From: Rhynchospora pubera
Taxonomy: Eukaryota; Streptophyta; Magnoliopsida; Poales; Cyperaceae
Assembly (NCBI GenBank): GCA_028095005.1
Contig: CM051460.1
Span: 154,933,461-154,997,460 of the forward strand
Reading direction: 5' to 3'
Length of the DNA: 64,000 nucleotides
Part shown: positions 1-10,770 of the stretch, one piece after another
Numbering within the stretch: position 1 is the stretch's first letter
How the letters are laid out: each line of letters starts with the position of its first letter
Notes under the pieces: generated by a model
The model's database searches: none
Seen by the model: the letters and a program-made list of their open reading frames with translations, nothing else
What the model was told of the DNA's origin: nothing
Position numbers and translations under genes: made by a program

Positions 1-107
1 ACATTGATAGCGCTCTCTCTGTCTCTCAGTCTCTCCTTCACCATGTAATGAACATCTTAATTTCTACAAAAAAAATACAATATTTCATCTTCGGCTAAAT
101 TTTCACC

Positions 108-482
108 GTACTGGTCACGTTTCCTGGGTTTTCACTATATAGGGTCTCGTACCATCGAGTTGTTTTTCAAAATTCAAACAATCAATTCGAATCGTTCAAG
201 TTGTTCTCCACATTAAAATAACTTTGAAGACCAAATTTTATATTTTTTCTAATTCTTTTGCTATTTTTTATGATATTTAAAAAAAATATTATAATTGAAA
301 TATTTCAGGCCCTCCAATTTGAAAATATTATAATAAAGCAAACAAATTAAAAAAAATTGTTAAATTTGATCTCCAAGGATATTTCAATATGGAGACAACT
401 TGAACGGTTCGGATTGACCATTTGAAATTTAGATCTCGAAAAATGACTCGATGATACGGGGACGATCTGTGTCACGATGATA
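108..482. repeat. Foldback (inverted-repeat) element, MITE-like, degenerate
   Basis: Two inverted arms face each other around position 300. The left arm (about 150-258) holds ccatcgagttgtttttc, then ttcaagttgttctccac and gaccaaattttatat. The right arm (about 350-460) holds the complement of these in reverse order: atttgatctcc, tatggagacaacttgaac and tgactcgatgatac. The arms carry many mismatches and I found no clean target-site duplication, so both ends are approximate. The block around ctccacatt and gaccaaattt also occurs in the foldbacks at 1112-1510 and 23743-24146, so the three look related. No coding potential. Confidence 0.55.
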
Positions 483-1111
483 CATTAGCCTTCCTCTGTA
501 TATATATTGAGTAATTGAGAACTAGCCTTTTACCTAGTAATTTGAAGTAGCATTTCTCAAATAGAGGTTGCGGTCTGAATGGAGATTTCTTACGAAAATT
601 TAAAGTTGAGATGAGATGCTCATTCTTAAAAATTTGATTGGATTACTCTTATGAATATTACAGATAAAAATTACATATTTTTCTTAAAAATAACAAGCCA
701 TATTTTTACTGGAATAATATTCAAGAAATAAAATCATTAATGTGATTTTATTTTTGCACCAGCGATTAGACTAAGGAATACTTCTGCCAATTCAACTTTA
801 CTAAAGGCACTTGTCAAGGTCTTGTAGTCATTGAAAACCTATCTCAAGCTTCTAGTGCCAGGATAAGAGAAATTAATGAAAAAACCTAGAAAAGTGGATT
901 CCTTTTAGGGGTTCTCCTAGGTTAATTAATCCACCAACTTGCATATATTTTAGTCAACAAAAAGGAACAAATTTCCAAATGCCCATTTATTTCTTTCAAG
1001 TCGTATGTTCTGCACAGTTTGAGCGTGTTTCGTGGTATAAATTGACATGCACAAGTCTTTTCTCAAAATCGGCAAAAATTTTTGTGGCATGGCTTAATTT
1101 TGTTAGAGAAA
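483..1111. other. AT-rich non-coding stretch
   Basis: No gene, RNA or repeat boundary is recognisable. The only longer open frame (979-1179, 66 codons) has no known motif and runs into the next inverted repeat. Confidence 0.5.
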
Positions 1112-1510
1112 GTTTAATATGCAACCTAGTGCATAGGGATTTCTATGCACCACGAATTTTTTCGAAAATATTTTTGTAAATTGACAAATTTAATTTAACC
1201 AATCTAATCTACATATTGAAATCTCATAGAAAACCAAATTTTATAATTTTTAAAATTTTATTACTTTTTTTATTTTTTTAAACATAACATTTTTGGCATG
1301 TTATACTATTTACAATATTCCAAAAAATGACGTGTTTTAAAAAAATCGAAAAAAATAGGTAATAAAATCTCAAAAATTCTGAAATTTTGTTTGCTATAAG
1401 ATTTCAATATGTAGATTAGATTTGTTAATTAGATTTGTCAATTTACAAAAATATCTCGAAAAAAATTTGTGGTACATAAAAAGTCCTATACACTATAATA
1501 CATATTAAAC
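1112..1510. repeat. Foldback element with ~150-bp inverted arms
   Basis: The left end gtttaatatgcaacctagtg and the right end, read on the opposite strand as gtttaatatgtattatagtg, are terminal inverted repeats. Pairing continues inward through the segment attttttcgaaaatatttttg and its partner near 1440-1470, so the arms cover about 1112-1265 and 1358-1510. The inner part shares the block catattgaaatctcat...accaaatttta with the foldback at 23743-24146. No TSD is evident. A 19-bp hairpin-forming word (gcatagggatttctatgca) occurs inside the left arm at 1131-1149 and again just outside the right end at 1526-1544. Non-coding. Confidence 0.7.
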
Positions 1511-1783
1511 AATTTCTATGTTATAGCATAGGGATTTCTATGCATATAAAATTGTTATATGCTTGACTCGATCAAGCAGTATTCAAGTTATCTGGTTTTA
1601 AATTTAAAATCCATAAGCCCCTCCTATTTTTCTCATAAAATTGTTTATGTATTAATTGAATATTTCAGTCGGGTATCTCAAAAGATAACGAGCTGTAACG
1701 ACCAGACAGGATAAGTTATTATCATCCATGAAAAAAATAAACTTAATTGGCAGTTATCTTCGGCCGACATTTTTTGTCCCTTC

Positions 1784-2022
1784 TGATAGCATACAAAAGG
1801 ACATCTCCAGTGATGCAGTGAATGGACAGGAAGATGATCAGCAATTAGTTGTTTAGTTTGGTAATTCGGTTGGTTAGTTACAGCATTAATTACTCGTTCT
1901 GAAAGTGTAACTCAGTAATTTTAGTCAGTGTTGTTAGACTATATATACTCATGTACTCTCTCTTGTAAGAGGTGAATTGAAATCAATACAAAATTATCTT
2001 CTCTCAGATCTAAACTTTAACA
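1784..2022 (+). repeat. 5' LTR of copia element
   Basis: 239 bp, starting tgatagcatacaaaagg and ending tctaaactttaaca. It has the TG...CA ends of LTRs. A TATA-like stretch (actatatatactcatg) near 1950 could be the element promoter, with the R/U5 region following. Direct repeat of 6174-6412 with two mismatches. Confidence 0.95.
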
Positions 2023-2036
2023 TGGTATCAGAAGCC
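2023..2036 (+). promoter_or_regulatory. Primer binding site (initiator tRNA-Met)
   Basis: The sequence tggtatcagaagcc follows the 5' LTR directly. It matches the usual plant copia PBS for the 3' end of initiator methionine tRNA except for one extra a, and is where minus-strand DNA synthesis would be primed. Confidence 0.85.
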
Positions 2037-2042
2037 ACAACA

Positions 2043-3712
2043 ATGGCGACTACCTCCACACCTACTACCTCAATTACTTCCTCCTTAGATCCGATTGTCT
2101 CTCTTTCAATTTCTATCTCCACAAAACTATCGCAAAACAACTATTTGACCTGGAAATTCCAAATTTTGCCGATTCTCCATGGCTATAACCTTACCACACA
2201 CATCACCTCTCTGCCCCCAGCTTCGACAATGTTAAATGCTGACAATCAACTTGTGGCTAACCCTGAGTTCATCACGTGGCATCGTCAAGACCAATTGCTC
2301 CTTGGATGGCTCAGATCGTCCTTGACAGAGACGATTCAAGCTCAAGTAGTTTCCTCCTCTTCCACCTTTGAGCTTTGGAACTCTCTTCAAAGCATCTTCT
2401 CCAACAGATCTCGAGTTTGACTCCATGCGCTGCGTCGTCAGATCCAGAATACCAGTAAAGGAGGCTCATCTTGCACTGAATACATCCAACGCATGAGACA
2501 ATTGGCTGATGAGTTGTTATTCATTGTTCTCCTATCTCTGATGAAGATCTGGTCATTGCTACTCTGAATGGACTTGGATCAGACTATCTCCCCTTCATAA
2601 CTTCTGTCACTACTTCAAACAGGTCAGATCCAATTTCCTTCCCTGATTTGCATGGTTTACTTCTCAATCATGAGGCTTTACTCCTCAGTCAGCACACCAG
2701 TGAGACTAATGCCACTGCATTCACAAACTTTAGACAGAATAACAGAAATAGACCAAATTACAACCAAAATCAGTACTATCAGCCTCAAAGAAACAACAAT
2801 CTCTCACACACTGTCAATGGCACTGTCAATACTAAACCAACTATTCCTCCAAAGGACAACAACTCAACTGTACAACCTAGGTCTCACCAAGGACCAAAAG
2901 AATTGTGTCAGATCTGTGCCAAACCAGGCCATCCTGCAAAATTGTGCTATTTCAGGTATGAACCTGACCCCTCATGGAAGCCAAATCCACGTTTTCAAGC
3001 CTTTGCTGCACAAGCTCCATCCATCAACTCTGACAACAACACCTGGGTACTGGATTCTGGTGCAAATCATCATGTAACCAGTGACATAAACAACCTTTCC
3101 TCTTTCTTCAATTATCCTGGTTCTGACACTCTGCAAGTGGGAAATGGCACTGGTCTTCCCATCCAAAACATTGGTGAGACTTCTCTTGCTTTCCCAAATT
3201 TTCAGATTCAACTGTCTGGTGTTCTTCATGTTCCCTCTTTCACATGTAATCTTATCAGCATTTCAAAACTACTCACTGATAATCCTCATTTGCTGATTCA
3301 ATTATCATCTTCTCATTGTATAATCAAGGACCTCCACACCATGTCAACTCTACTACAACTACATAGTCAAAATGGATTGTTTGCTGTCAAGTTACCTGCT
3401 CCAACTATTGCTCTCCTTGGGATTAAAGCTTCAGCATATAAGTGGCATCTTAGATTAGGTCATCCTGCTAATAATGTTACTTTAGATACTGTCAAAAACT
3501 TTAGATTACCTTGTAGCTCCAATAAATTGGGTTTATGTCATGATTGTAGTGTTGCTAAGGCACATAAACTACCCTTCTCTCTCTCTCAAACTGTTTCTTC
3601 AGCTCCTCTAGAGCTTGTACACTCTGATGTATGGGGCCCTTCTCCAGTTTTATCAAGTAACGGATTTCTCTACTATGTAGTTTTCATTGATGACTATTCT
3701 AAGTTTTCTTGA
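2043..3712 (+). pseudogene. Broken copia gag-protease-integrase (N-terminal part)
   Basis: Gag starts at the ATG at 2043 (MATTSTPTTS...) just after the PBS, and shows the copia Gag features LSQNNYLTWKFQ and LLGWLRSSL. An in-frame TGA at 2418-2420 cuts it short. A frameshift near 2515-2530 follows, after which the frame is open from before 2648 to 3712. That second frame carries the zinc knuckle CQICAKPGHPAKLC (CX2CX4HX4C), the aspartic protease active site WVLDSGANHH, the GAG-pre-integrase motif WHLRLGHPANN, and the start of integrase (LELVHSDVWGP, VVFIDDYSKF). It ends at an in-frame TGA (3710-3712) where an aromatic residue is usual. This is a dead copy. Confidence 0.92.
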
Positions 3713-3789
3713 GTGTATTTTCTCAAATCAAAAGGAGAGGTACTTGCTGTTTTCTCTAAATTCAAATCTCAGGTTGAAAACTTGCTGCA

Positions 3790-6234
3790 ATGCCTATCAA
3801 AAAACTGAGAACTGATGGTGGTGCTGAATTTAAACCCATTACAACTCAACATCCCCACATTGTGCATCAAACAAGTTGCCCTTACACTCCACAGCAGAAT
3901 GGTGTCGCTGAGCGCAAGCATCGTCATTTAATCGAACATGCTTTAGCTGTCATGAATCATGCCCATATTCCACTAAAATCCTGGGATGAAGTTTTCTCAA
4001 GTGCAGCCTACTTAATCAACAGATTACCTTCATCACAGAAAGTTGTGCCTTACAGTTTGTTGTTTAAAAGAGATCCTGACTACTCTATGTTGTGTGTGTT
4101 GGGATGCTTGTGTTTTCCATATACACGTCCCTATAATCAGAATAAACTTCAGCAAAGATCACTGCCTTGCGTCTTCTTGGGCTATGCAATGTCACAGAAA
4201 GGTTACGGATGTCTACACATTGCCTCCAACAAAATTTTCACCTCACGTCATGTGCAATTTGATGAAGACACCTTTCCTTTTGCCTCCTCTATCTCAGCCT
4301 GCAATTCTCAGCCTCTACATTCAACAAATTCAGAAGCAATATCTCAATTGCCAATAATTCAGCTCAAAGAGACTGCCCCTCCTCAGCCTGTTGTAGTACC
4401 CATAACAACTGAGGTACCTGAGCCTTCACACCTCATTACCTCTCCTGTCAGACCTTCTCCAGTCCACAATGACATTTCTACCCCTCTTGACACCCCTTCA
4501 GTTCCTGAGCCTATACAACACTCTACTCCTCCAATTCCTCATCATCACATGACAACCAGGAACAAAGATCAAACCAGGAAAGCCAAAACCTTTCCTAATC
4601 ATATCACCTTTCTCACGACTTCTACTGTTGAGCCAAGTTGCTTCTCCAAAGCAATTGTCATACCTCAATGGCGCCAGGCCATGGCTACTGAAATTGAAAC
4701 TCTTGCCAAGAACAACACATGGCATCTTGTGCCCCCACCTCCCCACAAACCAATCATTGGATGCAAATGGGTTTACAAACTGAAACAGAAGTCAGATGGC
4801 AGCATTGATAGATATAAAGCAAGATTGGTAGCCAAGGGGTTTCATCAGGTTGAAGGTATTGACTTCTTTGAGATCTACAATCCTGTTGTCAGGCCAACTA
4901 CTATAAGAACAATCATTTCTCTTGCTCTCACCTCTGGCCGGCAGATCAAACAACTTGATGTCAACAATGTCTTTCTCAATGGTGACCTCCAGGAAGAGGT
5001 TTATATGCAACATCCCCAAGGTTTTGTGGACCCATCTCATCCAAACCATGTATGCAAACTCTCAAAATCTCTTTATGGCTTGAAACAGGCTCCAAGAGCT
5101 TGGTTTCAAAAATTGAGTACTACTTTGCACAACCTTGGTTTCACCTCCTCTCAATATGACCCTTCTTTGTTCTTATATCACAAAAATCAATTCCACATCT
5201 ACATTCTCATTTATGTAGATGACATTCTAATCACTGGCAGCAGCTCTGACCTCATAGACTCTTGCATTCACACATTACAGAGTAGTTTTGCACTAAAAAA
5301 CATGGGTACTATTCATTATTTTCTGGGAGTTGAAGCTATACAATGCACCGATGGCTTGTTTCTAAATCAAACCAGATACATTGAAAATGTCCTTTCCAAA
5401 ACAAATATGCTTGCTGCAAAACCTTGCTCTACTCCTATGGCCACCTATCTTTCCCTTTCTGCTGAAGACAGTGATTATTTTGAGGATCCTTCACTGTATA
5501 GAAGTGTGGTTGGAGCTCTTCAATATGCCACTCTTACCAGGCCAGATATATCCTTTGCAGTTAACAAGTGTTCTCAGTTCATGCATAAACCAACTCAACA
5601 CCAGTGGATAGCTGTCAAAAGGATCCTTAGAAACCTGAAAGTCACACTTGATCATGGTATGAAACTCTATTCCTCTTCTCCTGCAACTGTACATGCTTAT
5701 GCTGACGCTGATTGGGCTGGCTCTGTAGATGACATAAGATCAACAAGTGGTTTTTGTTTGTTTTTGGGGAAGAACTTGATTTCTTGGAGTGCCAAGAAAC
5801 AACCAACTGTTTCTCGATCCAGCACTGAAGCTGAATACAGAAGTCTGGCTTTGGCATGCACTGAACTCATGTGTCTCCAAAATTTACTCAATGAACTACA
5901 CATTCCTCTTCAAGAAATCCCTATCATTTGGTGTGACAATATAGGTGCCACGTTTCTGGCATCCAATCCTAGCTTTCATGCTAGAACAAAACATATCGAA
6001 ATTGATTATCACTTTGTCAGAGAAAGGATTGTCAATAATCAGCTTCAGGCCAGATTCTTGTGTTCGGCAGATCAAATTGCTGATATTCTTACCAAGCCTC
6101 TCCCCACAATCAGGCATCATTTTCTTAAATCCGAGCTCAATGTGTTTGCCAACACTTTGTCTTGTGGGGGGCGTGATAGCATACAAAAGGACATCTCCAG
6201 TGATGCAGTGAATGGACAGGAAGATGATCAGTAA
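3790..6234 (+). pseudogene. Copia integrase C-terminal part, reverse transcriptase and RNase H (open frame, severed from its start)
   Basis: An 814-codon open frame that lost its upstream part to the stop at 3710 and a frameshift near 3780-3790. It begins in the integrase core (LRTDGGAEF, then CPYTPQQNGVAERKH, with the catalytic-region E). It continues with the copia reverse transcriptase: CKWVYKLKQKSDGS, RLVAKGFHQ, QLDVNNVFLNGDL, LYGLKQAPRAW and the catalytic YVDD in IYVDDILITGS. RNase H follows: ADADWAG, RSTSGFCLFLG and SRSSTEAEYRSLA. The frame runs across the polypurine tract into the 3' LTR and stops at the TAA at 6232-6234. That stop exists only because of the C-to-T difference between the two LTRs. 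The methionine at 3790 is internal, not a real start. Confidence 0.93.
6165..6173 (+). promoter_or_regulatory. Polypurine tract of copia element
   Basis: A run of six G residues (tgggggg) ends two bases before the 3' LTR start at 6174. This is the expected site for plus-strand DNA priming in an LTR retrotransposon. Confidence 0.75.
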
Positions 6235-6412
6235 TTAGTTGTTTAGTTTGGTAATTCGGTTGGTTAGTTACAGCATTAATTACTCGTTCTGAAAGTGTAA
6301 CTCAGTAATTTTAGTCAGTGTTGTTAGACTATATATACTCATGTACTCTCTCTTGTAAGAGGTGAATTGAAATCAATACAAAAATATCTTCTCTCAGATC
6401 TAAACTTTAACA
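6174..6412 (+). repeat. 3' LTR of copia element
   Basis: 239-bp direct copy of 1784-2022 with two substitutions, followed at once by the CCTTC duplication. Confidence 0.95.
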
Positions 6413-6417
6413 CCTTC

Positions 6418-7502
6418 TAGCATTTTCTCCTTTATTATCATCTCCGTAAACAAATATTGAAGGATAAGAAATCATTTCATGGTGAGGAACTTTATGACGA
6501 GATCATACAAAATTATGTGAGGTGGTTCAATTCTTCCGAATGGAGAAATTAATTTTAATTAATTAATTAATTATATTTCAAAAAGCCCACTAGGTCTACA
6601 AATTGCCTAAGCTGTATATATATATATTTTTTAAAAGCCCATTGGTCTACACAAGAAAGATAGAAAAGCCTTCGTCTTTTACTTTTGGAAAGAAAATAGA
6701 TTTCGGTAGACGTAATTATATCCTACCAGCTTTCTTTTCATTGATTGATTCAGGAATCAGAGTGAACCTCTAATGCTGCTATAATTTTCGTGTCAGTTTG
6801 TTAGAATCGTGCTAAGATTTATTTACTTGTATATATATATATATATATGCGTTTGTTGTTTAGTCTATTGATCTATTCTATGTCTATGTCAATTTCGATG
6901 TGATATGGTCCTTTTAACAGCAGAGAAAACGGATGGGAATTCTATTAAGCGGTTTACATAGCAATCTTAATAATTCAAAATAAATAAATAAAATCGCAAA
7001 TAGAAATTCTTATGGGTGTTGGCTTTTATAGATTGGTTGTGTATCATATTTCCAAATCAATTAATTATTAAATTAAATGATCAGCTTGCTAGCAAATATT
7101 TCTTTTCTTTAGCAAAAATTTAAAAAAATTCATTTTTTTATGATGATGAATCCTACTATTTCTAATCCTTCGATTTCCACACAAAATATAGGGCATATTG
7201 CTCAAATTATTTCAGACAATCTAAAATGTCATTAAATGTCGTTGAAAACGCAAGTCTTTTAATAAAAATAATATTTGTGCCGAATTTGACAATTTTTATG
7301 TGCGTGATATAAATAGAGTATAAACCAATCTCAAAATTCGGATATTAAACTCACAATTTTTTTAGGATAAATTGAAAATATAAATTTTGAGTTGCGATTA
7401 TATTGGAGAATGACAACAAGTATGATTCCAATATTCAACATTACAACGCATTTTGTTAACACGTGATTAAAAATAACAGAATTAAAAAAAAAGTTACATT
7501 GT
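6418..7502. other. AT-rich non-coding stretch with short TA microsatellites
   Basis: No gene seen. Contains short TA runs near 6613-6630 and 6829-6848. No boundary motif recognised. Confidence 0.5.
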
Positions 7503-7640
7503 AATATAGAAGTACTTCATGAAGATAAATTGGAGGTCTAAGTCACCCAACTTATTTTTAAATTAAATGTCTATGAAAGTTCCCTCCAGCCGGATTTCGA
7601 ACCTGCGACCTTTCACTCAAGATAATATAGAAGTACTTCA
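7503..7640 (-). mobile_element. 5'-truncated tRNA-derived SINE with 17-bp TSD
   Basis: The 17-bp word aatatagaagtacttca occurs at 7503-7519 and 7624-7640 and brackets a 104-bp insert. On the minus strand the insert begins near the RNA polymerase III B box: ggttcgaaatcc (7592-7603), within caggttcgaaatccggctgg, as in the T arm of a tRNA. No A box is present, so the SINE was truncated at its 5' end or uses a very short head. The long TSD fits LINE-type target-primed insertion. It is not a functional tRNA gene: only the T-arm region is tRNA-like and no acceptor stem can form. Confidence 0.8.
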
Positions 7641-7937
7641 AATATATCATTATGTATACCTTGAGATTCTCTGTATATGGGGAAATATCAGGATACGATT
7701 GTGAGCATGGTAAATATTTGGGGGCATGGACGCATGGTAAATATTATCAGGATAATGAGCCTGCAAATTTTCAATTAAAATTGACAAATTGCCACAACTG
7801 GGCTTTAAAGTATCTTAGAAGGCCCAAAATTTTAATAAATGAAATGCTTGTCCGCTGTTGTTGTATGATAAATGGGCTTATACAAGGAAGGATCACAAAA
7901 GAATTCTAAATTATTGGGTTTATAGTGATCTTTCTAT
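7641..7937. other. Non-coding spacer
   Basis: A short open frame (7652-7909, 85 codons) shows no recognisable domain or intron structure and is judged spurious. Nothing else seen. Confidence 0.45.
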
Positions 7938-8258
7938 AGACCTGGTAGGCCTGGCAAACGTGCCAAACGCTCACGAAAACCACATTTTCGTTTTCATGCC
8001 GTTTCAGAAACGGAATCAAAATACTTGTTTCGTTTTCGTTTCGTTTTTTAAATGGTAGTGAAAATTGGTGCCACATTCCATTTCGTTCATGTTTTCCACT
8101 GTAATTTTTTATTTTCATGTCCCATTTCAGTAAAACGATATAATTATCTGTTTCATTTTTTGAAACGACGGCGAAAATTAATGTCACATTCCGTTTCGAT
8201 TCTGAAAACGGAACGACATCACTTTTTTATTTTCCGTTTTGACAGGCCTAAGACCTGG
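7938..8258. mobile_element. hAT-type MITE with 8-bp TSD AGACCTGG
   Basis: The element 7946-8250 (305 bp) begins taggcctggcaaacg and ends cgttttgacaggccta, so its termini are short inverted repeats (taggcctg / caggccta). The identical octamer agacctgg lies at 7938-7945 and 8251-8258. Eight-bp duplications and TAGG...CCTA ends are hallmarks of the hAT superfamily. The interior is made of repeated aaacg/cgttt words (gtttcgttttcg) with no reading frame of interest, so it is a non-autonomous element. Confidence 0.92.
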
Positions 8259-8346
8259 CCTAGATTTCTATAACCCGTCTGAGCTATAGAATTCTGAATT
8301 CCTATCCTCAACAGACCTAAAAAAGTCTGCAGAGAGCAGATCTATG

Positions 8347-8587
8347 ATCTGAACTAGGGCTGAAAACGGAAGCTGTTTCGACCGTTATTTTGTTTCGTCC
8401 CGTTTGGAACGAAACGAAACGGCTAAGGAATGTGATTGTGTTTCAAAAACGAAATGATTAACAAAACAATAAAACAGTTTCGTCAATTTGTAAATCACGT
8501 AAATTTCATCGATTTCGATCAGTTGACGGTTAACGAAACACCCTAGTTTCGTTACCATTTCGACCGTTTTGCAGCCCTAATCTGAAC
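8347..8587. mobile_element. hAT-type MITE with 8-bp TSD ATCTGAAC
   Basis: The element 8355-8579 (225 bp) begins tagggctgaaaacgg and ends ccgttttgcagcccta, giving a terminal inverted repeat of about 15 bp. The octamer atctgaac flanks it exactly at 8347-8354 and 8580-8587. The interior is again rich in gaaacg/cgtttc words, like the element 100 bp to the left, so both belong to one family. Non-coding. Confidence 0.94.
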
Positions 8588-8979
8588 TGTTCGATCAATA
8601 ATGGATACCCGTGATTAATATCAGACTCATCGAGATTCGTATTGCTCGTAAAAATTTGTCCATTGAGATTAAATCCAACGATTCAGATCAAAACTCTGCC
8701 CTCTTAAACTCAAAAGGTCCACAGATCCTAAGATATAGGAATAATCACTTCAAAATAAACCAAACCAACAACCTTGTATTAATTAAGAGTGACAATTCAA
8801 AGTTTCAAACAGAAACAAATTATTGATAGCAGAAAAAGAATAAAATATAACCATTTACCAACACCCACTTTCTGATGAGTTGTAAAAGATGGTCTGTTGA
8901 TGAAACAGCACGTTGACAAGGAATTGACAATCAGATTATTAAGCAAATTGACCAAAGAACACCTAAACAGACAGAGGAA
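8588..8979. other. Non-coding spacer between hAT MITE and Gag-only element
   Basis: An open frame at 8611-8826 (71 codons) has no recognisable feature. Nothing else supported. Confidence 0.45.
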
Positions 8980-8984
8980 GAGAC

Positions 8985-10470
8985 TGTTGTCCCTAAAGGG
9001 GGCGGCTTAACCAAGGTTTAGCGGAAGCGATTTAAGGTTTTGGACCGGTTTGGTATGAACTACCCTAACACAATTCAATTGGTACCCAATACAAGCAAGC
9101 ACACAAGCAATTCAAGTATAGCAAGATAATAAAGAGAGAAAGAGAGAGATAGAAATTGAACACGCGATGTGATTACGGAGTTCCGACCCGCTAGAAGAAG
9201 CTAGCCTTAGTCGTACGTCTCCGGGAGTTTCGCTACCAACAAAGGGCGCGCTCCGTTCAATTCCAACAAGAACGGGACTACAACTTCGAACCGAATCACC
9301 TCGTCACAAGGACACTCGAGGCGGATCGGCCTAACTCGAATGAACAAGCTTAAACACTCAAAGGATTGAGGCTCTAACCAAATCACTCAACAAATCTAGC
9401 AATTAACACTAGTGGATTGGTTTACACACTCTAATCTCAATGATTTAGCTAAATAAATGCTCAAACACAAGAGAGAGTAGTGTCTAACTGGTTGGAGCTC
9501 AAAAGGGATGAATTTCAAAGGTTTCACCTATTTCTCAACAGTTCCAAGAGGCCCCATATATATAGAGGGCGCCAACAGCTCCAAAGACCAGTCAAAACAG
9601 ACTCTGGCGTTATACAACGCTATATGCCGTTGTACAACGCCCAAGTAGCCGTTGAAAAATCAAACGGTCACAGACAATAACGTTGTGAGTTGTCAGAGCG
9701 TTGTGTAACGCTGTATAGCGTTGCACAACGCTTCAGCAAAAATCCAAAGCAAAAGCTCGACAGTTCCGTTGGAACTTGTCAGAGCGTTGTGTAACGCTTG
9801 GTAGCGTTGCACAACGAAGTCAAGAAAGCGAATAAGGCAGAACTGACAAACTCAACCAACATTGTCAGAACGTCATACGACGCTGACTGCCGTCACACAA
9901 CGTCGCCGTTGCACAACGCTATTCAGCGTTGCTCTACGCGACCAGAGCAACTGAGCGAAGTTTAGAGTGTCACACAACGCTGTCGTTGCACAACGTTGAG
10001 TCGCGTTACACAACACAGGAGCAGAAATGTTGTGTAACGTTACTTAGCGTTGCACAACGTTCTGACAAGGGGAAATAATAGATTTAACTGGTTTAAAAGC
10101 AAATGAACTAACGTTGCACAACGCTACTGAGCGTTGTGTAACGCTGCTCCAACCTTGTCAGAGGTTTTGCAATTTAAGAGCTAATTAACTCTGCGTTGTG
10201 TAACGGCAACTGGCGTTGTATGACGCTGGACAGAAAAAACTGAGCATTTTACCAGCAAATTGATTGAGATTAATTTAGAGTTTAATTAAACCTTAACTAA
10301 GGATTCTAACTAGTCCAAAACAATCTCTTGAAGCTCCAAACTATGCGCTACACTTGCTTTAATCCATTCTTCATAAATTGCATCTTCTTCCTATAAAACT
10401 CAAAGAAGATTGTTAAATGCCAAATGATATTGTTTTGCAATCGACAAACCTAGAGACGTTTAGTACAACA
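8985..10470 (-). repeat. 3' LTR of Gag-only element (left copy)
   Basis: 1486 bp, same length as 12947-14432 with no difference noticed. Contains the cgttgcacaacg repeat cluster (about 9604-10228) and a TATA-like box at 9556-9565. The 66-codon open frame inside it (9480-9680) also appears in the other LTR and is incidental. Confidence 0.95.
9604..10228. repeat. Cluster of near-palindromic CGTTGCACAACG / CGTTGTGTAACG motifs in LTR
   Basis: About 20 copies of a 12-14 bp word alternate between gcgttgcacaacg and gcgttgtgtaacgc, with variants such as gcgttatacaacgc and cgtcacacaacg, often in pairs 6-10 bp apart. Each is an inverted repeat of cgttg and caacg around a 2-bp centre. On the element's strand the cluster lies just upstream of the TATA box, where U3 enhancer or silencer sites are expected. 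The same cluster is at about 13566-14190 in the other LTR. Clustered palindromes in LTRs are known in Sireviruses; that this cluster is homologous to them is inference. Confidence 0.88.
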
Positions 10471-10483
10471 ATCTCCCCCTTTT
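10471..10483 (-). promoter_or_regulatory. Polypurine tract of Gag-only element
   Basis: Read on the minus strand, aaaagggggagat touches the start of the 3' LTR. Further agggggag words lie at 10553-10560, 10597-10604, 10615-10622 and 10725-10732, giving five polypurine-like tracts in 260 bp. Multiple tracts of this kind are described for Sireviruses. Confidence 0.85.
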
Positions 10484-10770
10484 GACGATTTGCAAAACAA
10501 TATCATTAGTAAAGCGATTAAATTTTGGCATTTCACAAGCTTTACTACAATTCTCCCCCTTTTTGTAAATCGACAAAAAGTGAAAATTGTAGCAAGCTCC
10601 CCCTAAATATATGGCTCCCCCTTAATTTTGGAGAAAAGGAATTGGAGAACCAATTTAGAGCACTACACAAAGTAGTGTGACCAAATTTAACCTCTCAAAC
10701 AAAAATAAGATAGAAATAAAGAGGCTCCCCCTAAAGATTTGGCTTATAAGACCGGGGGATAACTTGGTAT

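Larger units (their letters stand above)
1779..6417 (+). mobile_element. Ty1/copia LTR retrotransposon with CCTTC target-site duplication
   Basis: A complete structural element. Two 239-bp LTRs (1784-2022 and 6174-6412) begin TG and end CA. A primer binding site follows the 5' LTR, a short G-rich polypurine tract precedes the 3' LTR, and a 5-bp duplication CCTTC lies at 1779-1783 and 6413-6417. Domain order is gag, protease, integrase, reverse transcriptase, RNase H, which defines Ty1/copia. The LTRs differ at only two sites (C/T at 1842 against 6232, and T/A near 1995 against 6385), about 0.8 percent, which implies recent insertion. The coding region is nevertheless broken by two in-frame stops and two frameshifts, so this copy cannot encode a working polyprotein. 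Confidence 0.96.

Noticed and set aside
7582..7620. tRNA gene suggested by a T-arm-like sequence with ggttcgaaatcc on the minus strand
   Set aside because: No acceptor stem, D arm or A box, and it sits inside a 104-bp insert with a 17-bp duplication; it is a SINE fragment.
9480..9680. 66-codon open frame, present again at 13442-13642
   Set aside because: Identical because both lie inside the two LTRs; it is antisense to gag, has no domain and no initiation context.
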